Assembly (NCBI GenBank): GCA_963519845.1
Contig: CAUQNX010000016.1
Span: forward strand, 29,625 to 93,624
Source: Moellerella sp963519845
Lineage (GTDB): Bacteria; Pseudomonadota; Gammaproteobacteria; Enterobacterales; Enterobacteriaceae
Direction of reading: 5' to 3'
Length of the DNA: 64,000 nucleotides
The notes beneath the pieces were generated by a model that worked only from the letters and a program-made list of their open reading frames with translations, ran no database searches and was not told the DNA's origin. Position numbers and translations under genes: made by a program. How positions within the stretch are numbered: position 1 is the first letter of the stretch; every line of letters starts with the position of its first letter. This document shows, piece by piece, positions 37,521 to 45,851 of the stretch.

Positions 37521-38090
37521 TTAATCATATAAAAATTTAAAAGTAACAGTAGATTTCAACTCACCGCCGCGTAAATCAGGCCCCTGATTACATGCACCAC
37601 ATGATAAATAAGCATTGAATTCTAAAGAGCCATTCAGTGTATTGGTATTGTCACTACCACCCGTAGGCAAGCTTTTTGCATTGATAATATTATTGCTTGC
37701 GGTATTGCTATTCGCTTCAAAACGACTATTACCCTCAGTCGCTAAACGTATGCCATACCCCTTTGTTGTACTCGATGGATCAGCAAATAAACTTATACCT
37801 GAGGCAATAATCGTATTTCCAGTCACTGATATTCGCGGTGTGACAAAATAGCCTTCACAATTGGTAAGTGTGAGCAAAAATGATTGATATTGTTTTTCAC
37901 CACCTATTGTGTCATCTGGGATCGGTACGCCATTGTTATAAGGCAACTCAGCAGGTGCAGTGATTTCACAACTTCCACCATAAAAGGTCGCAGTAAAGTT
38001 AATTACCTGAGAGTCACTGCCTGCTCGCACGTTTGTTACTAGGAAGAACAACCCAGTTATGATGAGAAATAAGGAAAATTTTGCTGTCAT
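37521..38090 (-). CDS. Fimbrial subunit (paralogue of next upstream pilin)
   Basis: Pilin-family subunit of about 189 residues; start at 38090 gives a signal peptide to NVRAGSD. The pilin disulfide (GSCEI ... NCEG) and a C-terminal TVTFKFLYD strand are seen. It shares layout and motifs with the neighbouring subunit at 38184-38765, including TTKGYGI and SCGACNQGPDLRGGEL, suggesting tandem duplication. The extra CxxC in that motif is unusual for pilins. Confidence 0.82.
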   Translation of the reverse strand: MTAKFSLFLIITGLFFLVTNVRAGSDSQVINFTATFYGGSCEITAPAELPYNNGVPIPDDTIGGEKQYQSFLLTLTNCEGYFVTPRISVTGNTIIASGISLFADPSSTTKGYGIRLATEGNSRFEANSNTASNNIINAKSLPTGGSDNTNTLNGSLEFNAYLSCGACNQGPDLRGGELKSTVTFKFLYD

Positions 38091-38183
38091 TATTATTTTG
38101 GTAACCTCATAAATCATAAACATCGAGCCACGATATTTTGTGGCATCAATACAAACTCGTAAATAATGTGTTATCTATTTGTT

Positions 38184-38765
38184 TTAGTTATAAATAAATT
38201 TAAATGTGACAGTTGCTGCAAGCTCACCACCTTGAAGTTCGGGCCCCGCTATGCAGTCACCACAACTAACCGAAGCTTTTAGTGGGATAGTGCCATTTAA
38301 CGTTGAAGCCATAGTGCTATCCCAAGCTTTATCCTGAGCGCTAATCTGTTTGTTAGTAGCCAAATTTTCATTAGCTTTGAAATTCAAGTTACCCAGTGTT
38401 GACAGCAAAATACCGTAACCTTTTGTAGTACTAGTTGTACTAACAAAGAGGTCTTTACCTGAATCATTAACCACATCACCTTCAAGCGTGATTGAGGGTG
38501 TTAATCCATAGCCATTACAACCAGCTAAGATCAGGTTAAAATCTTCCTCATTGCTATTTCCCATTGAGATATCTTCTGATGGGATAGGGTCACCATTATT
38601 GATGATCACGGTAGATGGCACTGTAATGTCACAGGTTCCACCCACGATAGTGGCTTTAAATTCGGTTGTTGCAGTATCTGCAGCAAAAGCTAATTGCCCC
38701 ATAATAAATAGACTGAGAATCATCGGAATAAGGGCTAAATGCAGCATTTTTTTTATAGTTAGCAT
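38184..38765 (-). CDS. Fimbrial subunit with extra CxxC motif
   Basis: Pilin-family subunit, 193 residues, signal peptide to LAFAAD. Conserved pilin Cys pair (GTCDI, GCNGYG), TTKGYGI segment, a SCGDCIAGPELQGGEL motif near the C-terminus and final TVTFKFIYN strand. Closely related to the next gene downstream. Probably a minor or adaptor subunit; role inferred from position. Confidence 0.84.
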   Translation of the reverse strand: MLTIKKMLHLALIPMILSLFIMGQLAFAADTATTEFKATIVGGTCDITVPSTVIINNGDPIPSEDISMGNSNEEDFNLILAGCNGYGLTPSITLEGDVVNDSGKDLFVSTTSTTKGYGILLSTLGNLNFKANENLATNKQISAQDKAWDSTMASTLNGTIPLKASVSCGDCIAGPELQGGELAATVTFKFIYN

Positions 38766-38785
38766 AATGAAGTCCTGAATTACAT

Positions 38786-39340
38786 TTATTGAAATATAAG
38801 GTTAAATGTTAAGGCGGCAGAAAATTCACCGGGGACTGCTTTACCATCCATGGGACCAACCAAACCAATGAGAAAAATCTCTTCATGATAATGATGATTT
38901 TCAGCATTAAGCGGGGTAAGTAAAATCTGCGCCCCTCGTTTGATTGCCTTATCGGTATTATAGAAATCCGTTAATGAAAGCGGTGTCCCATCACTCAGGC
39001 GTAACATAAAACCCGCGCTATTCGGTGTGCCATCTAAAAAGACAGTACTCTCGTTGTAAGGAGTATTTCCTTGTACCGTAAGCTTTGGCGTCAACACTCC
39101 CGTTTTATCCACACAAACTAATAGAGTACGTAATGGCTTAATTTCATAGGCTGCTGGACTACCCTGAAAAGATGAAACCCGTTGTGGCGTAAAGTGCAAT
39201 GTGTTTTCAGCTAACTGCATTTCACAGCCAATATCATCGGCGATCACTGCATTAATTTGCGTTGTTTCAGCTGGAACAAGAGGCGATATAGCGAACATCA
39301 GCAATGCAATGATTAATCCGGGTTTATTGTACTTGCCCAT
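38786..39340 (-). CDS. Minor fimbrial subunit
   Basis: About 184 residues. The start at 39340 gives a signal peptide (MGKYNKPGLIIALLMFAISPLVPAET) and overlaps the upstream chaperone stop by 17 bases; the earlier in-frame ATG codons would have no signal sequence at the N-terminus. Pilin Cys pair (IGCEMQ, LVCVDK) and a C-terminal FSAALTFNLIFQ strand. Function within the fibre is unknown. Confidence 0.78.
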   Translation of the reverse strand: MGKYNKPGLIIALLMFAISPLVPAETTQINAVIADDIGCEMQLAENTLHFTPQRVSSFQGSPAAYEIKPLRTLLVCVDKTGVLTPKLTVQGNTPYNESTVFLDGTPNSAGFMLRLSDGTPLSLTDFYNTDKAIKRGAQILLTPLNAENHHYHEEIFLIGLVGPMDGKAVPGEFSAALTFNLIFQ

Positions 39341-40049
39341 AAAATACCTCCGAGCCACCATAATCATTAATCGCTTTCCATTCGACCTTACCTTGTCGAG
39401 CTGTCGTGGCATAAGTCAGGCTACTGAACGGCGCAATCATGCTATTGCCTTTTTTGATACTCAAAGGAATGGCTGTATTACCCACTTTTAACGAATTGAG
39501 AGTGATGAAATAAGGCGATGGATTATCGATTTTCACACCATTGCTACTGGCTGAAAAATGCAAAGTTTTCATCGCATGCTGCTGCGTCATAGCTAAATTA
39601 TTGGGACGATAAAATAATTTAATAACATTCCCTGTTGAAACTTGTACTGCGCCATCGATATTCGACTTGGGTGCGGTTAACCCTTTTTCACTCGTAGGTA
39701 CAGCAATAGTACGCAAGTAAAAAACAGATTCTTTATCTTGCGGTAGCGAGCCCACTTTTTTCATAATTCTAATTTGATTGGTAGTATTTGGTTCTAAACG
39801 AAATAGAGATGGAGTAACCAAAAAAGGGGTATTGGTATTATCACTGTAGGGATTTTGCAAAACCTGTATTTTGACTAAATAAGGTGTCAATGAACTTGAG
39901 GTACTGGTAATTCCGACACTTTTTCCGGTGCCGTCGTCACTGGCGGTAAAAATAACACGAGTAACATCAATGGCAATCCCTGCCAGAGACGATGCAGAGA
40001 ATAACAGTAGGCCACTGAGTAAACCGTGTATTAATCTAATTTTTTGCAT
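39324..40049 (-). CDS. Periplasmic pilus chaperone (first of the operon)
   Basis: PapD-like chaperone, 241 residues, signal peptide to SSLAG, then IAIDVTRVIFTASDDGTGKSVGI, KESVFYLRTIAVP and GNVIKLFYRPNNLA, and final YGGSEVFYG strand. Directly follows the major pilin, the usual place for the main chaperone. Confidence 0.92.
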   Translation of the reverse strand: MQKIRLIHGLLSGLLLFSASSLAGIAIDVTRVIFTASDDGTGKSVGITSTSSSLTPYLVKIQVLQNPYSDNTNTPFLVTPSLFRLEPNTTNQIRIMKKVGSLPQDKESVFYLRTIAVPTSEKGLTAPKSNIDGAVQVSTGNVIKLFYRPNNLAMTQQHAMKTLHFSASSNGVKIDNPSPYFITLNSLKVGNTAIPLSIKKGNSMIAPFSSLTYATTARQGKVEWKAINDYGGSEVFYGQVQ

Positions 40050-40083
40050 GTGTATCTCCTCACATCACTAACAGGAATAAGGC

Positions 40084-40101
40084 AAGACGGCGAACCGTCC
40101 T
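40084..40101 (-). repeat. UUCG-loop hairpin after major pilin gene
   Basis: On the - strand AGGACGG-TTCG-CCGTCTT forms a 7-bp stem (one G-U pair) with an extra-stable UUCG tetraloop, 28 bases after the pilin stop. Such a hairpin can protect the pilin mRNA 3' end or limit read-through to the rest of the operon. Confidence 0.6.
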
Positions 40102-40129
40102 ACCCAAAAAATCCGTTGATTAAACTGAT

Positions 40130-40645
40130 TTAGTTAACAATGTAAGAGATCAAGATAGGTGCACTGTAAGTGCCGGCATCGGGTGCTGCTTTTGTCGATG
40201 CCATACCAATGTTAAAATTATAGGTACCGTCATCACTTGCAACTTCAATACCTTGACCGTTAGTGAGTGTTTTTGCTTTATCGGCTGTTTGGATCATAAA
40301 GCCAACAGTTTGAGTATCATCAGAAACGAAGATATTTTGTTCATTATTGCCTACTGATGTGATGCCTTGAACAACCAAGTTACCTGTTTCTGGTTCGTCA
40401 CAATTAGTCAAGGTAACAGGCATTTCAACGACATTATTTGTGATAGTATTTGCAGTAAAATCAGCTGTTTTGAACACACCAACGTTTAATACAGATTTAC
40501 CGCCATTGATGGTTACGTCACAGGTAGTATTGGTCAGAGTACCTTGTAAAGTAACTTCAGCTGAGGGAGCAGCAATTGCTGTCATGCTAAAACCCGTAAT
40601 ACCTGCAATTAATGCGACAGAAAGCATATTTGTTTTAAATGTCAT
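40130..40645 (-). CDS. Major fimbrial subunit
   Basis: Pilin of 171 residues with signal peptide to TAIAAPSAE, donor-strand N-terminus (AEVTLQGTLTNTTCDVTING), Cys pair (TTCDV, TNCDEP) and final SAPILISYIVN strand. First structural gene after the regulator gene. Resembles MR/P- and PMF-type major pilins in layout. Confidence 0.87.
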   Translation of the reverse strand: MTFKTNMLSVALIAGITGFSMTAIAAPSAEVTLQGTLTNTTCDVTINGGKSVLNVGVFKTADFTANTITNNVVEMPVTLTNCDEPETGNLVVQGITSVGNNEQNIFVSDDTQTVGFMIQTADKAKTLTNGQGIEVASDDGTYNFNIGMASTKAAPDAGTYSAPILISYIVN

Positions 40646-40761
40646 TTTTAAATCCTATTGTTATTTCTATATTTCAATGAATAATCATGGCAATAACACA
40701 GCACAAAGCACACTATCTAAATAAAAGATAATATTCTGAGTATATTGATATGATTAAATAG

Positions 40762-40782
40762 ACTGATATTTTTATTATCAGT
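40762..40782. repeat. Hairpin between regulator and major pilin genes
   Basis: Perfect 7-bp arms ACTGATA/TATCAGT with a 7-base loop, in the 179-base gap between the MrpJ-like gene and the pilin gene. Position matches hairpins in the two other fimbrial operons of the window. Confidence 0.55.
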
Positions 40783-40824
40783 GATTTTTAAATTTAATGA
40801 AACTTCATGTTAAGATGAAAACAA

Positions 40825-41151
40825 TTACCACATATATTCAACGGGTACTTTTTTACCATACTGATGATAATAGGTTGACAGCATATCTTTATTATCAGCA
40901 AAGCCACAGTAAATATTTAATTGATAAAAGAACTCATCTAATGTTGTGTCTAACGCCACCAAAAATTGAACTAATAAACTTAATGTTAAATGGTTAACCC
41001 CTCGTTCATAACGAGAAATCTGTTGTTGGCTTAATCCGGTTAATTTCCCTAGATCCTCACCTGATAATTGTTTTCTTTTTCGTAATAAACGAAGTACCTC
41101 CCCAGCATTTTCATTAATTCTACTAGGGGACCTTTTTTTCATTCCTGGCAT
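40825..41151 (-). CDS. MrpJ-like fimbrial/motility regulator
   Basis: Xre-type helix-turn-helix protein of 108 residues; the recognition helix region TGLSQQQISRYERGVNHLT matches the SQQQISRYE signature of MrpJ and its paralogues. In Proteus these proteins repress flagella and switch fimbriae when their operon is active. Here the gene lies upstream of the pilin in the same direction, unlike mrpJ at the 3' end of the mrp operon. C-terminal half is family-typical but weakly conserved. Confidence 0.85.
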   Translation of the reverse strand: MPGMKKRSPSRINENAGEVLRLLRKRKQLSGEDLGKLTGLSQQQISRYERGVNHLTLSLLVQFLVALDTTLDEFFYQLNIYCGFADNKDMLSTYYHQYGKKVPVEYMW

Positions 41152-41211
41152 AGATAACGCCTTTTACTTAATCATATTTTGTTTTAGTAATAGAACACAT
41201 TGGGTATTCGT

Positions 41212-41237
41212 AATTATTGTTTGGAGAAACAATAATT
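41212..41237 (-). promoter_or_regulatory. Operator-like palindrome upstream of MrpJ-like gene
   Basis: AATTATTGTTT-GGAG-AAACAATAATT: perfect 11-bp arms around four bases, 61 bases before the regulator start codon. Could be an operator for autoregulation or a hairpin in the leader RNA. Confidence 0.5.
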
Positions 41238-41334
41238 GGATTAGATAAAGAAATAAGGTTTAAATTGCACCTGATTTGTTAGTAGAGTTTACGTAATGGC
41301 GGTGTGATTGCAATAGTCATAACTGGATGAAATA

Positions 41335-41348
41335 TTGATCTAGATCAA
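41335..41348. promoter_or_regulatory. Perfect FNR-consensus site upstream of fimbrial operon
   Basis: TTGAT-CTAG-ATCAA matches the FNR consensus TTGAT-N4-ATCAA at every defined base and is part of a 16-bp palindrome. It lies 184 bases before the MrpJ-like start codon. Likely links this fimbria to oxygen level; a CRP-family relative could also bind. Confidence 0.55.
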
Positions 41349-42238
41349 TTGTTACACTTGGTAATATAACTATTGTGATATTATATATCTTTTTATTTTC
41401 AATTAGTTAGCGATTACACCTCAACAATACTCGCCAGAAGAGTCATAATATCATATAGTTTAATTATTTTATTTTATCTTTTTTGGAGCTAAATTAAAGT
41501 TTTTTATATTGATATTTTTATTATTTTAGTTTCTTAGTATTTTAACTTACAAATAAGCAAGAAATGTATCATGATGTTTCAAAAATAAGTGAATATAGCT
41601 TTTTCGTTCACTTCTGCACTGTTTAATTATGATACATATAGCATATAAAGAGTGGAATTTAATTATTGGCAGAATAGATGAAATCAATAACTTCGCAAAT
41701 AGAACATTTCCATTGATGCTATTTTTGATAATCATTAATACTTAATCACAATACGAAAATGAAATTGATTCTCTTTTACAGTAAATATGGTCAATAATAA
41801 AGGTGTTATTTATCCATTATGTTAATCGATACTTTTAATTTTCTAAATTATTCCTAATCAAATAAAGAATAATTTATTGTAGATGGGAGATTCATTGCGA
41901 ATCATCAAGTATAAATTATGAGGATACTCACTTCGTTAGTGGTCATTTTAGGACGGGTAATATAAAAACAAATCTTATTATGACCTTACAATAAACACCT
42001 GTCAGATAAATAAAAGTATATTGATTTTTGTATCGAGATAATTGGTGGGATCATAGGAATCGTATTTGATAAGGAAATATGCAGCAGAATAATAGTAGGA
42101 ACACTAGAGAAATAACAAAATAAAAATATCTTAAATTGGTTTAGTTACAAGCAGTCACTCCGTTAAGTGAATAGCCAAATTCGCCAGTCGGCTTAAAATT
42201 GGTTATCATCCACACCCACTCTTCGTCCGGATAGCCTG

Positions 42239-42937
42239 ATGTCTAAGATTATTGATAACTTTATTGCCCCGCGGTGCCATGACGAGATTGAGATCCTCTT
42301 TCAGGACGATCATCTGGTACTTATCAATAAACCCACGGGACTACTCAGCCTCTCGGGGAAAAATCCGCAAAATCTGGATTCGGTACATCATCGGCTGGTA
42401 CAGATATTTCCCGGCTGTACTCTGGTTCACCGCCTAGATTTTGGTACTTCTGGGCTGATGGTGATTGCCCGCAATAAAGCGATAAATGCGGCGCTCTGCC
42501 AACAGTTCAGTCAGCGTGCAGTGACCAAAGTGTACAGCGCTCTGCTCTGCGGACATCTAGAGGATAACGAAGGAGTGATAGATGCAGCGATTGCCAAAGA
42601 TCCGGCACTGTTCCCGCTAATGACGATTTGTGCAATACACGGCAAGCCCGCTCGCTCCGCCTATCGGGTTGTTGAGCGATTTTATCGAGAGTTGGAAGAT
42701 GGGAGCTTACTGCCATTGACGCGGGTACAGCTAACACCAGAAACTGGGCGCACTCATCAACTACGCATTCACTGTCAGCAGTTGGGCCACCCTATTTTGG
42801 GCTGTGATTTGTATGGCGGCCGCTTACTGTCAGGTACCGAACAGACTCCGCGATTGATGCTGCATGCCAGTGAGTTGCATTTTGTTCATCCCATTAGCCA
42901 AGAGTGGATCAAGGCCCACAATACTAGTCCATTTTGA
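42239..42937 (+). CDS. RluA-family pseudouridine synthase
   Basis: Isomerises uridine to pseudouridine in RNA; 232 residues. The catalytic motif HRLDFGTSG (Asp) is near residue 65, and the family motifs INKPTGLLSLSG and TGRTHQLRIHCQQLGHPILG are intact. Closest in size and layout to RluA/TruC; the exact target RNA position cannot be assigned. It stands alone on the + strand and converges with yaiL. Confidence 0.88.
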   Translation: MSKIIDNFIAPRCHDEIEILFQDDHLVLINKPTGLLSLSGKNPQNLDSVHHRLVQIFPGCTLVHRLDFGTSGLMVIARNKAINAALCQQFSQRAVTKVYSALLCGHLEDNEGVIDAAIAKDPALFPLMTICAIHGKPARSAYRVVERFYRELEDGSLLPLTRVQLTPETGRTHQLRIHCQQLGHPILGCDLYGGRLLSGTEQTPRLMLHASELHFVHPISQEWIKAHNTSPF

Positions 42938-42963
42938 AAACGAAAGTATTTGCAGAACCTTAA

Positions 42964-43503
42964 TTACCACATCAAATCATCAGGTACTTTAAAATCAGCA
43001 TAGGGATCTTCGTCATCTTGCTCTTCCTGACTAAGCGCATTATTTAATACAATACTATTTGCATCTCGCTGCGCAATTTTATCGGCTACGCTCGCAGGAA
43101 TAATTGCGTATTCGCTCAGGCTACTGTTATCAGCGACCAAACGAGCAATGGCAAGACGGCCACTAATCAGCTGAGTTTGAGTCATCTTATCCACAGTTAT
43201 GTTTTTAATTAAATTATTATCAGCGAAGTTAAAACCAATATTGCCTTTTGAAATATCGATTCTATTCATTTCAATCAGCTGCTTCACCTGAGCTTTATAT
43301 TCTTTAGATAAAGCGGCTTGTTTTTGCTCTTCGCTTAATTGCTTATCACGTTCAAGTTGTGTTTTTTTATTTTCTTCCACAGCCTCTCTTGCCTCACGAG
43401 CCTGAACTCGTGATTTTTTAGCTGTTTTTTGGACTTTAGCCATTTTTTTGCTGGTCACTAATCCAGCTTTTAGCATCTGCTCTTGTAAGGTGAGTTTTGT
43501 CAT
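42964..43503 (-). CDS. yaiL: YaiL, DUF2058 family nucleoprotein
   Basis: 179 residues nearly colinear with E. coli YaiL: start MTKLTLQEQMLKAGLV, a Lys/Arg/Glu-rich coiled-coil stretch (residues 15-70), and the end DDEDPYADFKVPDDLMW. Function is not established; described as a nucleic-acid-associated protein in databases. Single gene. Confidence 0.92.
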   Translation of the reverse strand: MTKLTLQEQMLKAGLVTSKKMAKVQKTAKKSRVQAREAREAVEENKKTQLERDKQLSEEQKQAALSKEYKAQVKQLIEMNRIDISKGNIGFNFADNNLIKNITVDKMTQTQLISGRLAIARLVADNSSLSEYAIIPASVADKIAQRDANSIVLNNALSQEEQDDEDPYADFKVPDDLMW

Positions 43504-43577
43504 TTTCGTTTCTAAACCCGTTGAATAATTTGTGGAGTTATAGCTATAATTTTTGAGACTGTACCAAGTTGCAGGAT

Positions 43578-43615
43578 CTGATCAGTAAGAGGTGCCCTAA
43601 ATAGCACGAGATCAG
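43578..43615. repeat. Nested inverted repeat between cold-shock gene and yaiL
   Basis: CTGATC (43578) pairs with GATCAG (43610) and inside it GTGC (43592) pairs with GCAC (43604). It lies just after the cold-shock gene stop on the - strand. There is no U run, so a terminator role is uncertain. Confidence 0.3.
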
Positions 43616-43626
43616 TCCAAATTATT

Positions 43627-44109
43627 TTAGATCTTGAGCTGTTTCACTGTAGCATCTATGTCTATTTCATCTTCCGAAAAGGTTAACGTCGTTCCTTGGA
43701 AGGTCGTGATGGCCAGTTTTTTCAGCGAGCGCATTTCACCCGGCTTAGTCGCTGATTTCGGTCTGATTAAACTCATCAGAGCACCCATAGACACCACCGT
43801 ATTTTCTTTATCAATGCCGATATCCGCTGGCACTTCTTCACTATAAACTAAGAAAGATTTAATCGCCGTAAGCTTAAGGCGCTCTCCCGCAATATAGATA
43901 TATTTGCTTTCCGGTACGATTTTTACAGAAAAAGCTGACAAACCCTTATTGTTCGTAGTGGGTTCGAAAGTCACCGCAGCATCTTTCTTAATCAGATCAG
44001 GGTTGGCTACCTTAATCACATGAAAATAACGGTTATCGCCATTTTCATCTTTGATAAATCCAAAACCTTTATCTTCAAACCAGGTTGTGATCGTTCCATT
44101 CATCGTCAT
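43627..44109 (-). CDS. Cold-shock-domain protein with extra C-terminal domain
   Basis: 160 residues. Residues 1-65 form a cold-shock (OB-fold) domain with RNP1-like KGFGFIKD and RNP2-like NRYFHVI, followed by about 95 residues with no domain I recognise. That second part is longer than in single-domain CspA proteins. Likely binds single-stranded RNA or DNA; role unknown. In-frame start choices ATG 44109 or 44103. Confidence 0.8.
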   Translation of the reverse strand: MTMNGTITTWFEDKGFGFIKDENGDNRYFHVIKVANPDLIKKDAAVTFEPTTNNKGLSAFSVKIVPESKYIYIAGERLKLTAIKSFLVYSEEVPADIGIDKENTVVSMGALMSLIRPKSATKPGEMRSLKKLAITTFQGTTLTFSEDEIDIDATVKQLKI

Positions 44110-44295
44110 TACCGCCTACTTAATCGTTTATCTACTCAGCTTTTACAGCACGCAGTATAAAGCACAATGCCTGCGCAGACCACGTCTTTGGTTTAAGTCC
44201 GGGTGATGAGTGTTTGGCTATGCAAGGAGGCGAATAGATGCAGATGTAAAAGAGGTAAAGTGGAATGCGGCAGCCAGATAGGACAGGAAAGTTCA

Positions 44296-44350
44296 TGAGA
44301 CTACAGCTTGATAGTCTCACGATGATTGTAATATGAACATCATATTACAA
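44296..44350. repeat. Two hairpins downstream of fimH
   Basis: TGAGACTA/TAGTCTCA (44296-44303 and 44312-44319) and TTGTAATATG/CATATTACAA (44326-44335 and 44341-44350), both perfect. They follow the fimH stop on the - strand by 27 bases and probably mark the 3' end of the fim transcript, although no U run follows. Confidence 0.5.
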
Positions 44351-44376
44351 CCCATTAGATATCGCTTTTTTATCGA

Positions 44377-45318
44377 CTAATCATACATAAAAGTAACGCC
44401 AATCACTGACTGCACTTTTCCGGCTGTCACTTGCCCTTTAGTACGGGCATATCGCGCACTCAAACCCAGGTTAACTGACGATGATCCTACCCTACCTAGT
44501 TGCACATTTTGATTAGCTGGAACGGCATTTCCATTGCGTACTAGCTGTATTCCTACGCCTGTTGCTGTATTTGCACCTGACAATGTATTGGCAAATATTG
44601 AGGTGCTTGTATCCGTTGTACCAGTAAGATAATAAGAGATATTCTGATTTGAAGCACAATAAATAGAGAGGGGGATCGCCTGCGTATTTCCGGGATATTC
44701 AGGCAATGTCACAGACACATTACGAGCAGAAACATCACAGCCACCGACAGGCACAACAACGTCATTGTTAGCATATAAATTCCATATAAATGTCGCTGTA
44801 TTTACGTTACCACCAGTAGATATATCTGAACCCACTTGGTACATAACAAGTGACGCAAAAAGAGTTCCTCTATTTATTACAACACCACCAGCCGCTGAAA
44901 TAGGTGTAAGATAAAGCTGAGTATTCCATGGAACATAAGTGCCAGAGGAAAAATTCTGCTGATGGGTTGGTGAGGTTAGAGGAAACGGATAGCTTGTCCC
45001 ATAGTACCTTAACGATCCCGTAAATTTGGAAAGCACCCCTCCGTAAGCAGACCCTCGAATCATACTAACAAGGTCTCTTCGGATTGTTGGGCTATCATTT
45101 CTGCAAAATACAGACTGCGATAGGTCAACAACTAAGTTTTGTCCTGATTGCACGTTAGGTATAAGATTCACATAAACGTTAGCAGTTGCTGTTCCTGAAG
45201 TACTATTCAAAGTATTACCCGTTGCATCTCTACAAGTAAATGCATATACCGAAGAAGCGCCTGCTAAGTAAACAAACAAGCTAACCGAAAATAATCTAAC
45301 CATTTTTTTTATATTCAT
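44377..45318 (-). CDS. fimH: FimH-like type 1 fimbrial tip adhesin
   Basis: 313 residues, two-domain adhesin. Signal peptide of 26 residues ends VYA, leaving Phe as the mature first residue, as FimH needs for mannose binding. The lectin domain is clearly FimH-like (TANVYVNLIP, GQNLVVDLSQSVFC, RGSAYGGVLSKFTGSLRYYG) and the pilin domain strongly so (NLYANNDVVVPVGGCDVSARNV, QVTAGKVQSVIGVTFMYD). Pocket residues equal to FimH Asn46, Asp47 and Asp54 are kept. The loop equal to FimH 133-142 has five more residues and a different sequence, and the tyrosine-gate Tyr48 is Ser, so ligand preference may differ. Confidence 0.92.
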   Translation of the reverse strand: MNIKKMVRLFSVSLFVYLAGASSVYAFTCRDATGNTLNSTSGTATANVYVNLIPNVQSGQNLVVDLSQSVFCRNDSPTIRRDLVSMIRGSAYGGVLSKFTGSLRYYGTSYPFPLTSPTHQQNFSSGTYVPWNTQLYLTPISAAGGVVINRGTLFASLVMYQVGSDISTGGNVNTATFIWNLYANNDVVVPVGGCDVSARNVSVTLPEYPGNTQAIPLSIYCASNQNISYYLTGTTDTSTSIFANTLSGANTATGVGIQLVRNGNAVPANQNVQLGRVGSSSVNLGLSARYARTKGQVTAGKVQSVIGVTFMYD

Positions 45319-45326
45319 AACTTAAC

Positions 45327-45839
45327 TCACTGATAAGTATAGGTGACATCAATAACTGCTTGTATGGTTCCCTGCGTAGCCCCACCTTTAACCGACAGCG
45401 CCCTTACCTGTAGGGGAAAACTCGTCGATAATGTGGAATCACTGACAGATAGTTTTTTCTGAGCCCCATTATTTAAGTTATTACCTGCGGTATCTTGTAA
45501 TTGCAGTTGAATATTGCCCGCCGTTCCCTGGTTTTTATAATAGCCTGTCGTATCAGCCGTACCTTTAAAAGTCGCAGTAACGGCCGAGGTTCCAATCGGG
45601 CAGTTGACTAAATCCAATGAAACAGAGTGCCATGGTGATGCAGATCTAGGCGTAACTAAATTGAAGGTATAAAGATCGCCTAAATCAACATTAGCGGTTT
45701 TTGTCACTACCGTACAAGGCTTGGCGACAACGCTTCCATTGACCGTTATCGTGACATCCGCCGCCTGTGTTGACGTTATCTGCGTCGATAATAATCCCAA
45801 TATCAGCGCCGTCGTCATTTTCCATTTGTTATCAATCAT
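45327..45839 (-). CDS. fimG: Minor fimbrial adaptor FimG-like
   Basis: Pilin-family subunit of 170 residues, signal peptide to TQAADV, Cys pair (KPCTVV, NCPIG) and final AVIDVTYTYQ strand. Position between fimF and fimH and similarity to FimG adaptors of the tip fibrillum support the call. Eight bases separate it from fimH. Confidence 0.85.
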   Translation of the reverse strand: MIDNKWKMTTALILGLLSTQITSTQAADVTITVNGSVVAKPCTVVTKTANVDLGDLYTFNLVTPRSASPWHSVSLDLVNCPIGTSAVTATFKGTADTTGYYKNQGTAGNIQLQLQDTAGNNLNNGAQKKLSVSDSTLSTSFPLQVRALSVKGGATQGTIQAVIDVTYTYQ

Positions 45840-45851
45840 GACATCCTCTGC

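Larger units (their letters stand above)
41152..42238. other. Long AT-rich divergent intergenic region
   Basis: About 1.1 kb between the MrpJ-like gene (-) and the pseudouridine synthase (+). It holds two clear palindromes near the regulator (41212-41237 and 41335-41348). A 62-codon frame at 41547-41735 (-) has no recognisable features and is not called. No tRNA or other RNA gene was recognised. Confidence 0.6.

Noticed and set aside
41547..41735. 62-codon frame in the long intergenic region
   Set aside because: AT-rich, no similarity recognised, no context; likely chance.
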